A stretch of DNA of 32,922 bases from an uncultured Clostridium sp. (GTDB taxonomy: Bacteria > Cyanobacteriota > Vampirovibrionia > Gastranaerophilales > Gastranaerophilaceae). The stretch spans positions 1 through 32,922 of the forward strand of contig CAJMDF010000021.1 in assembly GCA_905212085.1 (NCBI GenBank), given 5' to 3'. Below, in pieces: positions 14,511 through 22,741 of the stretch (its first letter is position 1; the number at the start of each line of letters is the position of its first letter). Position numbers and translations under genes: made by a program. The notes beneath the pieces are model-generated. The model made no database searches and was not told where the DNA came from. It saw only the letters and a program-made list of their open reading frames with translations.

Positions 14511-15752
14511 TTATTCAGCACAAATATACCCTTTTAAAGCGGTATGAGCTGCTACATAAGGAGATGCCAAATATATAGAACCTTCAACATTACCCATTCT
14601 TCCTCTAAAGTTTCTATTTTGAGTAGCAAGGCAAACTTCTCCATCTGCTAAAGTTCCGGCGTGTACACCAACACAAGGACCGCATCCTGGAGGTAAAATT
14701 GTCGCATTAGCTTCTACAAATATTGAGATTAAGCCTTCATTAAGTGCTTGTAAATAAATATCCTTTGAAGCCGGACATATTAACATTCTTACATCTGGAT
14801 TTATTGTTTTTCCTTTTAAAATTTCTGCGACTATTCTTAAATCTTCAATTCTTCCATTAGTACAAGTTCCAACAAATACTTGATCAACTTTTACATCCGC
14901 TAATTCTTTTGCTAATTTTGTATTATCCACAGTATGAGGACATGAAACTGTATGATCAATATCTTCTGCATTAATTGTAATAATTCTTTCATATACTGCA
15001 TCAGAGTCAGGTTTTAAACTTCTAAATTTACTTTCTCTTCCTCTGGATTTTAAAAATTCTTTAGTTTTTTCATCTGCTACAAATAAACCTGCTTTAGCAC
15101 CTGCTTCTACAGCCATATTTGCTAAGGTAAATCTTTCAGACATTGACATATTGTCAATAGTGTCACCACAGAACTCTAATGCTTTATATGTAGCTCCATC
15201 TGCCCCTATTAGACCTATTAAATGTAACATTAAATCTTTAGAGCATATTCCTTCTTTAAATTTCCCGTTGACCTCAATTTTAAATGTAGCAGGAACTTTT
15301 AACCAAGTTTTACCAAGTGCCATTGCAACTGCTATATCAGTAGAACCCATACCTGTTGCAAATGCACCTAATGCTCCTGATGTACAAGTATGAGAATCTG
15401 CTCCTACAAGTATTTCACATGGATTTACAAAAGTTTCTATAAGTCTTTGATGACATACTCCAGCCCCTACATCTGATAGTATTGCACCATATTCTTTTGA
15501 AAATTTTCTTAAAACTGTATGGGTATTTGATAATTCTTTTCTTGGACTTGGGGCAGCATGATCTATAAATAAAATTGTTCTTTCAGGGTTATTAAGTTTA
15601 TTTTTTCCTAATTTTTTAAATTCTTGAACGGTTAAAGGACCTGTACCATCTTGTACTGCACATACATCTACTTTGGCAATAACTAATTCTCCTGCTTTTA
15701 CTTTTTTCCCTGCATGTTCTGAAATAATTTTTTCTGCTAATGTTTGTCCCAT
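14511..15752 (-). CDS. leuC: 3-isopropylmalate dehydratase large subunit-type (LeuC/HacA) aconitase-family protein
   Basis: Aconitase-family enzyme that isomerises 2-isopropylmalate, or a related alkylmalate or homocitrate. The 413-residue length matches the archaeal-type LeuC/HacA class rather than the roughly 470-residue bacterial LeuC. The three 4Fe-4S cysteines are visible: Cys297 in GTCTNGR and Cys357/Cys360 in PGCGPC. VGADSHTCTSGALGAFATG is the other signature. The ATG at 15752 is preferred over 15758 because AAGGAG sits directly against the latter. The small subunit (LeuD) is not here. The 2-oxoacid pathway (leucine, isoleucine via citramalate, or a homocitrate route) cannot be read from the sequence. 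It lies only about 25 nt behind a terminator, so its promoter must overlap that repeat, or it is reached by read-through. Confidence 0.88.
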   Translation of the reverse strand: MGQTLAEKIISEHAGKKVKAGELVIAKVDVCAVQDGTGPLTVQEFKKLGKNKLNNPERTILFIDHAAPSPRKELSNTHTVLRKFSKEYGAILSDVGAGVCHQRLIETFVNPCEILVGADSHTCTSGALGAFATGMGSTDIAVAMALGKTWLKVPATFKIEVNGKFKEGICSKDLMLHLIGLIGADGATYKALEFCGDTIDNMSMSERFTLANMAVEAGAKAGLFVADEKTKEFLKSRGRESKFRSLKPDSDAVYERIITINAEDIDHTVSCPHTVDNTKLAKELADVKVDQVFVGTCTNGRIEDLRIVAEILKGKTINPDVRMLICPASKDIYLQALNEGLISIFVEANATILPPGCGPCVGVHAGTLADGEVCLATQNRNFRGRMGNVEGSIYLASPYVAAHTALKGYICAE

Positions 15753-15776
15753 AACCATACTCCTTTTTTATTAAAT

Positions 15777-15831
15777 ATTAGCATAAAAAAAAACGACTAA
15801 ACAGTCGTTAGGGAAAAAAGGGAAAGGAAAC
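15777..15831. repeat. 55-nt direct repeat, copy 1
   Basis: Identical over all 55 nt, in the same orientation, to 32868-32922. It contains a minus-strand terminator and a purine-rich stretch (GGGAAAAAAGGGAAAGGAAAC). The flanks differ immediately to the left of both copies (T at 15776, A at 32867). To the right the second copy reaches the window end, so the true repeat may be longer. No inverted ends or target duplication were seen. Confidence 0.95.
15785..15809 (-). terminator. Rho-independent terminator of the 353-aa gene
   Basis: On the minus strand the stem AACGACT/AGTCGTT (15809-15803 with 15798-15792) has a 4-nt loop and is followed by nine Ts (15793-15785). It lies about 76 nt after the stop codon of the 353-aa gene. 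On the plus strand no U-run follows, so it acts in one direction. Confidence 0.85.
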
Positions 15832-15885
15832 AAATTAGTAAATGAAATTTTTCATTACCATTTACAAAAAACATTTAATGATAGT

Positions 15886-16947
15886 TTAACCGAAAGTTTT
15901 GAAAGTAGATTCAGTGTTCTTTTCAATAACTTTTTGTACAGCATCCATTTCTGTAGAAATAGCATCTTGTTCAGTATCAAGTTGTTTTAATCTTAATTCT
16001 AAGTTTTTATCTTGTGCTTGAATAATTTCAATTTTAGAGTTAATTTCTTGAATAGATTGATCATATTGATATTTGTCATATTCATATTGGTTCATAGCAT
16101 CGTCGTAAGCAGCTTGGTCAGTCACCGTGTTAGTAGTTACAGCATAAGTTACTTCATCCTGTTGTCCCGGATTAAGAGTAATATTAATAATTCTGCCAGT
16201 TGCATCTTGTTCTAATCGAGCATTCACCCCTTTTACTTCTTCAGTTTTTTGAGCAGAACCAATAGTGTAAGCCGGTATATTGCTTTGAGAAGATCCAGTA
16301 TCAGAATAAATCGCGGAATCTAGGACTTCTTTTTTGTAGAAGTACGGCGACCAAGTTCCGGTAGTTGTATTTTGAACATATCTTACCATCCAATTAGCAT
16401 TGCCGTATTGAGAGTTTAATATGTTAATATATTCGTTTTCTTCTTTCATTAATTTTTTCAATTGGTCATTAGATAAAGTTTTAAGATATTCATCATTCCC
16501 TTTGAAATTTTCGAGTTCTTCATCTGTCATCGCATCAATATCAGCATCATCCCTTGATTGCATAAGTCTAAGTTCTTTAGCACCTATGTTGTATTTGTAG
16601 TTTCCAACATCTCCACTTCTAGTTACCACAGAAGAACCAGCAGCAACAGCTGCGAAATCATCTGTCCAAGAAGAAGTGTAGCTAACTAAATATGAACCGT
16701 CAGCTTGAGCAATCATTGAAGAAATCGAGTTATTTAAAGCACCATCTTCAAAAGTGTAAACAGTTTTAGTATAATCATCAACCGATGGGGGAACCGGAAC
16801 AGACATTCCTAACAAATCATTGTAGTAGTTAGCAGATTGGTTAGACAAAGTTGTTCTTTGTTGGTTAATCTGTTGTCCCTCAAATTCAACATTTGTTTTT
16901 CTCGCAGTCAGTCCTAAAAACCGAGCTTGCGAAGCTGCCATACCCAT
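15886..16947 (-). CDS. Cysteine-free 353-aa protein with ASQAR-type N-terminus and coiled-coil C-terminus (uncharacterised)
   Basis: Not matched to any characterised family. It begins MGMAASQARFLGLTARKTNV and continues with a Gln/Asn-rich amphipathic helix (20-45). The middle (about 60-270) is Ser/Thr/Tyr/Asp-rich with probable beta structure. The last 75 residues are a strong heptad-like coiled coil ending STFKTFG. There is no cysteine, no signal peptide and no membrane helix. From memory, similar N-termini occur in several uncharacterised proteins of gut Melainabacteria. Helical ends around a variable centre resemble flagellin- or type III filament-type secreted proteins, so export is conceivable but unproven. 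The leader holds two GGAAAC elements, the nearer (AAAGGAAAC) acting as ribosome site. It has its own terminators on both sides, so it is a single-gene unit. Confidence 0.72.
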   Translation of the reverse strand: MGMAASQARFLGLTARKTNVEFEGQQINQQRTTLSNQSANYYNDLLGMSVPVPPSVDDYTKTVYTFEDGALNNSISSMIAQADGSYLVSYTSSWTDDFAAVAAGSSVVTRSGDVGNYKYNIGAKELRLMQSRDDADIDAMTDEELENFKGNDEYLKTLSNDQLKKLMKEENEYINILNSQYGNANWMVRYVQNTTTGTWSPYFYKKEVLDSAIYSDTGSSQSNIPAYTIGSAQKTEEVKGVNARLEQDATGRIINITLNPGQQDEVTYAVTTNTVTDQAAYDDAMNQYEYDKYQYDQSIQEINSKIEIIQAQDKNLELRLKQLDTEQDAISTEMDAVQKVIEKNTESTFKTFG

Positions 16948-17054
16948 GACTCGTTTCCTTTCTTGTTTGTTTCCTTGTTCTAATAGACGGCATTTGTTTT
17001 TATTTTCTTTAATCTTTTACTTTTTATTTGTAATATTTCTTAATATAAGAGCAT

Positions 17055-17090
17055 AAAAAAAGACTATTCTTTTAAGAATAGTCTTTTTTT
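17055..17090. terminator. Bidirectional terminator after the LeuA/NifV-like gene
   Basis: A perfect 10-bp stem (17061-17070 with 17075-17084), a 4-nt TTTA loop, seven As before it and seven Ts after it. It lies directly downstream of the gene ending at 17107 (minus) and upstream of the 353-aa gene, and so isolates the latter. Confidence 0.88.
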
Positions 17091-17106
17091 GTCTATATTT
17101 GAATGT

Positions 17107-18417
17107 TTATATAATTCTATGCGGTTTTGTTAGTAGATGAGCTTCTACACGTTCCTTAATAGCTCCTTGAGGTTCATAGTATGGAGATACTGTCATTATT
17201 TTAGCTGCAATATCTGGATAATAATATATAAATCTTAATTCGCTTGATGTTAGAGGCTTTTGTGTATGGACATTTGCATAACGAGCTAGTTCCAGAATAT
17301 TTCTTGCTTCATGTTCATCTTTAAATTCAAGTTCCAGATTGTCATATACGTTTCTGAAACCTTTAATGCCGCCATATTCACCAGTTGTAATCATTCTGCC
17401 TGTTTCAATTATTTCTGGTTCTCCTCTACCTAATTCTTCAAAATCGTATAATTCGTAATTACGTCTGTCTTTTAAAGCTCCATCTGCATGAATACCTGAT
17501 TCATGAGCAAAAGCATTATCTCCGACTGCAGGTTGATTTATCGGGATTGGAACACCAAAGGCATATGATGTATATTTGGCAAGTTTCCAAGCTTTACTTA
17601 AATCAATATTTGGATCAAGATGATATCTTTGTCTGAAGCCTGCTGATTTTAATATAGCTAGTAGACAAGATACCAAATCTGCATTTCCAGCTCTTTCTCC
17701 CATGCCGTTAATTGCTGTATTTATATATGCATCTACCCCTGCATCAACAGCAGCTCTTGCACCCATAACAGAACATGCTACCGCCATGCCTAAATCGTTA
17801 TGAAAATGCATTTCTATAGGCATTTCAGTTTCTTTTGCAATTTGATAAATCCTTTCATAGGTTGTTTGTGGATCTTCATAGCCTAAAGTATCACAGTATC
17901 TAAAACGTCTTGCACCGCATTTTTTGGCTTCTTTTGCATATTGAATTAGGAATTCCAAATCACTTCTTGAAGCATCTTCCGCATTAACTCCTATATCTTC
18001 TGCACCTAGTGATACTGCGCATTCAACAGCTTCGCATGTCATATTTATAATATCTTGAGGAGTTTTTTTGCCTAGATACTTCCCGTTAATCATTTGGTCC
18101 GAGGTTGATTGAGATAAGTTTATGTTTTTCAATTTAGGAACATTTTTAAATGATAATTGGACATCATCAGCAATTCCTCTCATCCATCCTGATAATTTTG
18201 TTCTCGAAATTACTCCATGTTCAACTAATTCTAAATTTCCGTTTAAATAATTAATTTCGTGTTTTGTAGTTGGGAACCCAAATTCTGATTGCGTAATTCC
18301 CATATCATCAAGCATAAGATTAATAATTGTTTTTTGGAGTTTTGCAAGTCCTAATCTTGATGTTTGTACACCATCTCTGTTTGTTACATCAACGATATAA
18401 ATTTTGTTTTCTTTCAT
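17107..18417 (-). CDS. LeuA/NifV-family 2-oxoacid acetyltransferase (isopropylmalate/homocitrate/citramalate synthase-like)
   Basis: Condenses acetyl-CoA with a 2-oxoacid. The 436 residues comprise an HMGL-like TIM barrel (about 1-275) with the metal-site motif TNRDGVQT (Asp15) and His204/His206 in HFHNDLG, then the subdomain with FAHESGIHADGAL. The long regulatory domain of feedback-inhibited LeuA is absent, which resembles homocitrate synthase (NifV/AksA) or a short citramalate synthase. NRDGVQ replaces the more usual LRDGEQ. The oxoacid substrate cannot be decided. A LeuC-type dehydratase at 14511 is a possible next enzyme. GAGGGG precedes the ATG. Expression probably starts about 78 nt upstream, at the promoter at 18502-18530. 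Confidence 0.85.
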   Translation of the reverse strand: MKENKIYIVDVTNRDGVQTSRLGLAKLQKTIINLMLDDMGITQSEFGFPTTKHEINYLNGNLELVEHGVISRTKLSGWMRGIADDVQLSFKNVPKLKNINLSQSTSDQMINGKYLGKKTPQDIINMTCEAVECAVSLGAEDIGVNAEDASRSDLEFLIQYAKEAKKCGARRFRYCDTLGYEDPQTTYERIYQIAKETEMPIEMHFHNDLGMAVACSVMGARAAVDAGVDAYINTAINGMGERAGNADLVSCLLAILKSAGFRQRYHLDPNIDLSKAWKLAKYTSYAFGVPIPINQPAVGDNAFAHESGIHADGALKDRRNYELYDFEELGRGEPEIIETGRMITTGEYGGIKGFRNVYDNLELEFKDEHEARNILELARYANVHTQKPLTSSELRFIYYYPDIAAKIMTVSPYYEPQGAIKERVEAHLLTKPHRII

Positions 18418-18468
18418 GTGAACCCCTCAAAAATCTAATACACATATATGTTTTTATTTATAAATAAC

Positions 18469-18497
18469 TTGCATTTTTAAAGTAAATTATTTACAAT
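18469..18497 (+). promoter_or_regulatory. Predicted promoter of the TPR gene
   Basis: TTGCAT (18469-18474), a 17-nt spacer, TACAAT (18492-18497). The start near 18504 would give a leader of about 51 nt that includes the dyad at 18508-18524 and lacks a clear Shine-Dalgarno sequence. It faces and overlaps the minus-strand promoter at 18502-18530. Confidence 0.5.
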
Positions 18498-18501
18498 GTT
18501 T

Positions 18502-18530
18502 AGTATGGAACTTATTATAAGTTCTGTCAA
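18502..18530 (-). promoter_or_regulatory. Predicted promoter of the LeuA/NifV-like gene, with an operator-like spacer
   Basis: On the minus strand a perfect TTGACA (18530-18525), a spacer of exactly 17 nt, then CATACT (18507-18502). The spacer is itself the dyad described next. The transcript start would lie near 18495. Confidence 0.55.
18508..18524. promoter_or_regulatory. 17-nt dyad filling the promoter spacer (putative operator)
   Basis: GAACTTATTATAAGTTC: two perfect 8-bp half-sites around a single central T. It occupies exactly the spacer between the -35 and -10 of the minus-strand promoter and lies just downstream of the plus-strand start. A dimeric regulator bound here would occlude the former and block elongation of the latter. 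The regulator is unknown. Confidence 0.6.
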
Positions 18531-18554
18531 GCACCTTTATAAAATATTTATATT

Positions 18555-20147
18555 ATGAATAGTACAAAACAACTTGAAAAAAAAATAAATAAAGAGTATA
18601 AAACAGGAAATGTAAAAAGTGCAATTGAGTTATGTCAAATAGGCTTGCAAGATGATCCGACAAATGCTGATTTGCATGTTAGACTTGGCGATTTATATTT
18701 AGCTTGGCATTTAGATATTTATAATTCTTGCCAGTATATTGATGAAGCAATTACTGAATATCAAAGAGCTTTAGAAACATACATTGATTCTGCTGAAATT
18801 TATTTTAAAATAGGTCAGGCGCATTTCTTTAAAGGGGATTTAGATAAGGCTATCAATTATTTAGATATGGCAATTTCTAAAAATCCAAAATTAGGAAAAG
18901 CATATTATCTATTAGCTGAAACTTATACTAAAAGAGCTCGTTTTTTGGATGCTTCAATGAATGCAAAGTTAGCTATAAAGGCTATGCCTTTTGCAAATTC
19001 TTGTGCACATTTTCTATTATCAAATTTATATAATGTATCATCTGCAAGAAGTTTTAAAAATTTTGCAATGTCAAAATTAGAATTTATTTTATCAATTCTG
19101 ACTTTACCTTTTGATAAAATAGCATTAGGAAATGTAGCAAGAACTTTATCTTATGCAAAATTTTTGCCTATTTTGATTAAAGGAGCATATCAAGTTCAAA
19201 CAAATAAATTAAATGATGCATTAGAAACTTATTCTGAGGCTATTGAAAAGGCACCCGGCTTTATCCCATTATATTGTCTTCTTGGTGATATTTATCGTTC
19301 TTTAGGACAGTTTGAAGATGCTATTACTGAGTATAAAATGGCAATATGGTTGGATACATTGAATATTCCTGCTTATCGCCATTTATGTCAGGCTTATGAA
19401 GAACAAGGTGATTATGATAGTGCTGTTGAGATATATGAAAAATTAATTCAAATTATGCCTAATATGCCTGATGTTCATTCAAATCTAGCTAATATTTTGT
19501 ATGTTAAAGGTGATATTGATGGTGCTATAGCTCATTTTCAAACTGCTGTAACTTTAAATCCAAGAAAACAGTGGACAAGTATTATTAACCAAACTTTAGG
19601 TTTTGTATATCAAGAATCAAAGCAGGATTTGAATGCTGCGATCAGCTCTTATCAAAGTGCTTATCTTTTAACTCCTAAAGATATTGATATTTATGTTAAT
19701 TTAGGTAGTGCATTTTATGATAAAGAAGATATTGAAAATGCTTTGCAAGTGTATCGAAATGCCTTAGATTTAGACCCTGAAAATGCAAAAATTCATTGTA
19801 ATTTAGGCTTTTTGTATTGGGGAAAAGGTGATATTGATGAAGCTTTAAAAGAATATGAGCTTGCAATAAAATATGATAAAAATTATGACATTGCATATAA
19901 CAATATGGGTGTAATTTATCTTGATGATTTGGGAAGAGTAAAACAAGCAATTGATTTATTCAAAAAATCTATAGAATGCAATCCGAATTATGCTTTAGCT
20001 CATTTCAATTTAGCAAGAGCAATATCAATTACTGGTGATAAAGTTGAAGCTGCTAAGTTATATCAGGTTGCTCAGGATATAAATAAAATAACAAATGAAA
20101 TTGATCCTCAAGATATTTTAGATAAAATAAATGCTCTATTTAATTAA
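18555..20147 (+). CDS. Tetratricopeptide-repeat protein
   Basis: The 530 residues consist almost wholly of TPR helices: about four repeats at 15-150, a less regular hydrophobic stretch (about 155-205), and then at least eight repeats from 210 to 525. Typical repeat cores are visible, such as AYYLLAETYTKRARFLDAS and IYVNLGSAFYDKEDIENAL. TPR arrays bind partner proteins; no catalytic domain is present and no signal peptide is seen, so it is probably a cytoplasmic scaffold. The ATG has no Shine-Dalgarno sequence. The gene converges on the next with a 2-nt gap. Confidence 0.88.
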   Translation: MNSTKQLEKKINKEYKTGNVKSAIELCQIGLQDDPTNADLHVRLGDLYLAWHLDIYNSCQYIDEAITEYQRALETYIDSAEIYFKIGQAHFFKGDLDKAINYLDMAISKNPKLGKAYYLLAETYTKRARFLDASMNAKLAIKAMPFANSCAHFLLSNLYNVSSARSFKNFAMSKLEFILSILTLPFDKIALGNVARTLSYAKFLPILIKGAYQVQTNKLNDALETYSEAIEKAPGFIPLYCLLGDIYRSLGQFEDAITEYKMAIWLDTLNIPAYRHLCQAYEEQGDYDSAVEIYEKLIQIMPNMPDVHSNLANILYVKGDIDGAIAHFQTAVTLNPRKQWTSIINQTLGFVYQESKQDLNAAISSYQSAYLLTPKDIDIYVNLGSAFYDKEDIENALQVYRNALDLDPENAKIHCNLGFLYWGKGDIDEALKEYELAIKYDKNYDIAYNNMGVIYLDDLGRVKQAIDLFKKSIECNPNYALAHFNLARAISITGDKVEAAKLYQVAQDINKITNEIDPQDILDKINALFN

Positions 20148-20149
20148 TT

Positions 20150-20896
20150 TCATTTATAAACTTTATTCCCTATTTGAACTTGTTTTACGTACATATCTTC
20201 ACAAGCTCCATAGCCTCTGCTTGTCGGGTCTGTATCAGTCCTTGACATACTTGTTTTGGCTACAGTTTCGCTTTTATCAGTATAGATGTCTACAAGATAG
20301 CCATCAAGTTTTACAATATCATTTTTTTTAATTTTTAGTAAAGCACCCATTACATTTGGATTTGCTGGAATTAGATGTGTATGAGAAATATGAGAATTGA
20401 CAAAGCTAAGTTCCCAGTACATTTCATTATATGGAACTTTTGATTGCCATTCAAGTCTTCTGCTTTGACCGAGTGTTTTGTGAGATTTAAACTTCCAGTA
20501 TTTATGCAATTTGTGTTTGTCTTTAGCTAAATCTCCCCAGACTATACCTATATCCATTAGACATATATCATCAAAGGAGTTTCTCATAATATCTCTAAAC
20601 CAAAAATTTGTATTTTTAGTTACAACTAAACCAGATATCGAATATTTTGCCATTGGTTGTAATGCATAAATATTTTTTTCTCCGTACGCTTTAATGTATT
20701 TTTTATTTTCTAAATTTATTTGTATAGGGTCATTATTTGTGTTGATTATTTCTTTACTTGTAGCGTTAATTTTAGGAAAAGAATATTTGATTCTAAATAA
20801 TGCATCGCCAAGTAATGAATTAATTATTATTATTATAAAGAAAATGAGACAAGCTTTGCAAAAATAATTCCATATATTGCCAAAGTCAAAATTCAT
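20150..20896 (-). CDS. Hypothetical exported or membrane-anchored protein downstream of the sensor kinase
   Basis: The 248 residues start with a short polar stretch and a membrane helix (about 13-33, very Ile/Phe-rich) without an obvious cleavage site, so the rest is probably outside the membrane. The C-terminal half contains SHISHTHLIPAN, a conserved-looking DIVKLDGYLVDIYTDK beta segment, and SRTDTDPTSRGYGACEDMYV. I recall the SRTDT-GACE-YV ending from a widespread but uncharacterised bacterial family; this is memory, not a search. The frame is open to a TTG at 20899, but the ATG at 20896 is well spaced from AAAGGAG. That ribosome site abuts the stop codon of the histidine kinase gene, so the two are probably co-expressed. 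Confidence 0.7.
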   Translation of the reverse strand: MNFDFGNIWNYFCKACLIFFIIIIINSLLGDALFRIKYSFPKINATSKEIINTNNDPIQINLENKKYIKAYGEKNIYALQPMAKYSISGLVVTKNTNFWFRDIMRNSFDDICLMDIGIVWGDLAKDKHKLHKYWKFKSHKTLGQSRRLEWQSKVPYNEMYWELSFVNSHISHTHLIPANPNVMGALLKIKKNDIVKLDGYLVDIYTDKSETVAKTSMSRTDTDPTSRGYGACEDMYVKQVQIGNKVYK

Positions 20897-20906
20897 CAAA
20901 TCTCCT

Positions 20907-22694
20907 TTAAACTAAATTTTCAACATCTTCGCATACTTTAGTAGGTAGAATAAAGCCAAAAGTAGAGCCTTGACCAAGTGCAGATTTTACAAATACTTTT
21001 CCGTTGTGGTATTTCTCAATTGTTTGTTTCACCAAATGAAGTCCCAATCCTGTTCCTTTTACTGTGTGAATATTATTTTCAACTCTATAAAATCTATCAA
21101 AAATCTTTTTCTGGTGTTCAGGAGCAATTCCACACCCCTGATCTGTTACAGTCACAATTACATCATCATTTTCTTTTTTTAATTCTACTGTAATTTCCCC
21201 ATTTTTAGGTGAATATTTTATTGCATTTGATAAAAAGTTTGTAAGAGCCCTTTCAATGCCATCATAATTAAATAGAAATTCTGGAATATTTTCTTCTTTT
21301 TTCACACTTATAGTTAAATTATGTTCTTTTGTTAATGCTTGCATTTGATTTACACAGTTGTCAATAACTTCATAAATGCTGTTTAAAGATTTTTCCATCT
21401 GTGCATTTGCTTCCATTCTTGAAAAATCTAATATGTCATTTACCATTCTGTTTAATCTTATTATTTCTTGATTAATTGTTCCAATAAATTCCTTTTGAGT
21501 TTCATAATCAAATTCATTTCCATAATTGTATAATGTGTCAATATAACTTCTTAGTACTGTGACAGGTGTTCTTAATTCATGAGAAACATTTGAGATAAAT
21601 GTCGATCTCATAGCATCCATTTCAGCTTCTTTAGTCATATCAATAAGGACGATTATGTATCCAACGTAATCTTTATTTCTTGTAAACATTGGTGAAATTA
21701 TAGATTTTATAACTCTTTTATCAACCTGAATATTAAATTCAAGCGGTTTATTTTCCATAACTTCAATTGGGGTATCCTTGAATTCTTCAATCTTATCTTT
21801 AAAGCAGTAGTTACCTTCAGTATCAATATAGTTTTGAATTTTCATATTGAGCATTTGATTTTCATCCAGCTCAAGTAATTTGTGCGCGTGGTTATTTATT
21901 AATACAACATTATCGTTGTTATCGCATACTACAACACCATTTGCAATACTCATTAATACTGCTTCTAATTTATTTCGTTCTAGAGTTAATTGTTCAATAT
22001 TTTGTTCTTCATATAGGTGAAGTCTGTTAGACATATTATTGAATGCATTAAAAAGTTCTTTAACTTCAGAACTGACATCTTTATCTTGTATTGTATAACC
22101 GAATTCTCCCGTTGAAATTTTTTGAACTCCTTTGTGTAAAATTCTTAACTCTCTTGTAATAAGATATGTGTTAATAAGAATAACAAAAGCAAATACTATC
22201 CAAGCAATTGTGAACACAAATAGTAGTGAAGCTCTTGTAGTAGTTGATATTTGATTAATTATGTTTCCTGATAGACCTACAGTTACAGAGCCTACACTAT
22301 AACCTTTTGTTGTAATTATTGGTGAGCTTACAATAATATTCGGATTTTTCGGAGAAATTTTGGAATTGCCATTTGCTTTGTATATTAATTTCCCATAAGA
22401 ATCTCTAAATTCAATAAAAATAATATCGCTATGTGATTCTACAATTGTATCCGCATGAGATTTTAATATATCAATTACATGATTTTTAGGAGACTTACTT
22501 ACCAATTCACTGCATTCTATCGCTAAGGCTTTTGATACTATTTGCCCAAAATTTTGGTACCCGTAATTTAATTTTTTTTGGATATTAAAAATTGCAAATA
22601 CTGCAATTGCAACGATTAGTACTGTACTTAATAAAAGCCCTGAAATTATTAATTTGTTTTGTGTTGTTAAACTAACTTTACTATTATTATTCAT
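20907..22694 (-). CDS. Membrane sensor histidine kinase (TM-sensor-TM-HAMP-PAS-HisKA-HATPase)
   Basis: Two-component sensor of 595 residues. Membrane helices lie at about 16-37 and 154-180 and enclose an extracytoplasmic sensor domain of some 115 residues. HAMP (about 180-232), a PAS-like domain (about 242-355), HisKA with phospho-acceptor His372 in SHELRTPVTVLRSY, and the ATPase domain (about 465-585, with N box NFLSNAIKYSP, G1 DQGCGIAPE and GTGLGLHLVKQ) follow. The layout matches PhoR/WalK and cyanobacterial NblS kinases. No response regulator gene is in the window, so it is an orphan here. The promoter sits so close to the ATG that the mRNA is probably leaderless. Confidence 0.93.
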   Translation of the reverse strand: MNNNSKVSLTTQNKLIISGLLLSTVLIVAIAVFAIFNIQKKLNYGYQNFGQIVSKALAIECSELVSKSPKNHVIDILKSHADTIVESHSDIIFIEFRDSYGKLIYKANGNSKISPKNPNIIVSSPIITTKGYSVGSVTVGLSGNIINQISTTTRASLLFVFTIAWIVFAFVILINTYLITRELRILHKGVQKISTGEFGYTIQDKDVSSEVKELFNAFNNMSNRLHLYEEQNIEQLTLERNKLEAVLMSIANGVVVCDNNDNVVLINNHAHKLLELDENQMLNMKIQNYIDTEGNYCFKDKIEEFKDTPIEVMENKPLEFNIQVDKRVIKSIISPMFTRNKDYVGYIIVLIDMTKEAEMDAMRSTFISNVSHELRTPVTVLRSYIDTLYNYGNEFDYETQKEFIGTINQEIIRLNRMVNDILDFSRMEANAQMEKSLNSIYEVIDNCVNQMQALTKEHNLTISVKKEENIPEFLFNYDGIERALTNFLSNAIKYSPKNGEITVELKKENDDVIVTVTDQGCGIAPEHQKKIFDRFYRVENNIHTVKGTGLGLHLVKQTIEKYHNGKVFVKSALGQGSTFGFILPTKVCEDVENLV

Positions 22695-22701
22695 ATAAAC
22701 A

Positions 22702-22730
22702 ATTATAGCATTTTGGTTTTATTCGGGCAA
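22702..22730 (-). promoter_or_regulatory. Predicted promoter of the histidine kinase gene
   Basis: On the minus strand TTGCCC (22730-22725), a 17-nt spacer, and a perfect TATAAT (22707-22702). Only 7 nt separate the -10 element from the ATG at 22694, so transcription should begin at or within a base of the start codon. Confidence 0.6.
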
Positions 22731-22741
22731 GTTTAATAATA

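Noticed and set aside
15777..15831. Insertion element or CRISPR-like repeat
   Set aside because: Only two copies, no transposase, no inverted ends, no spacers; the content is a terminator plus 3' untranslated sequence.
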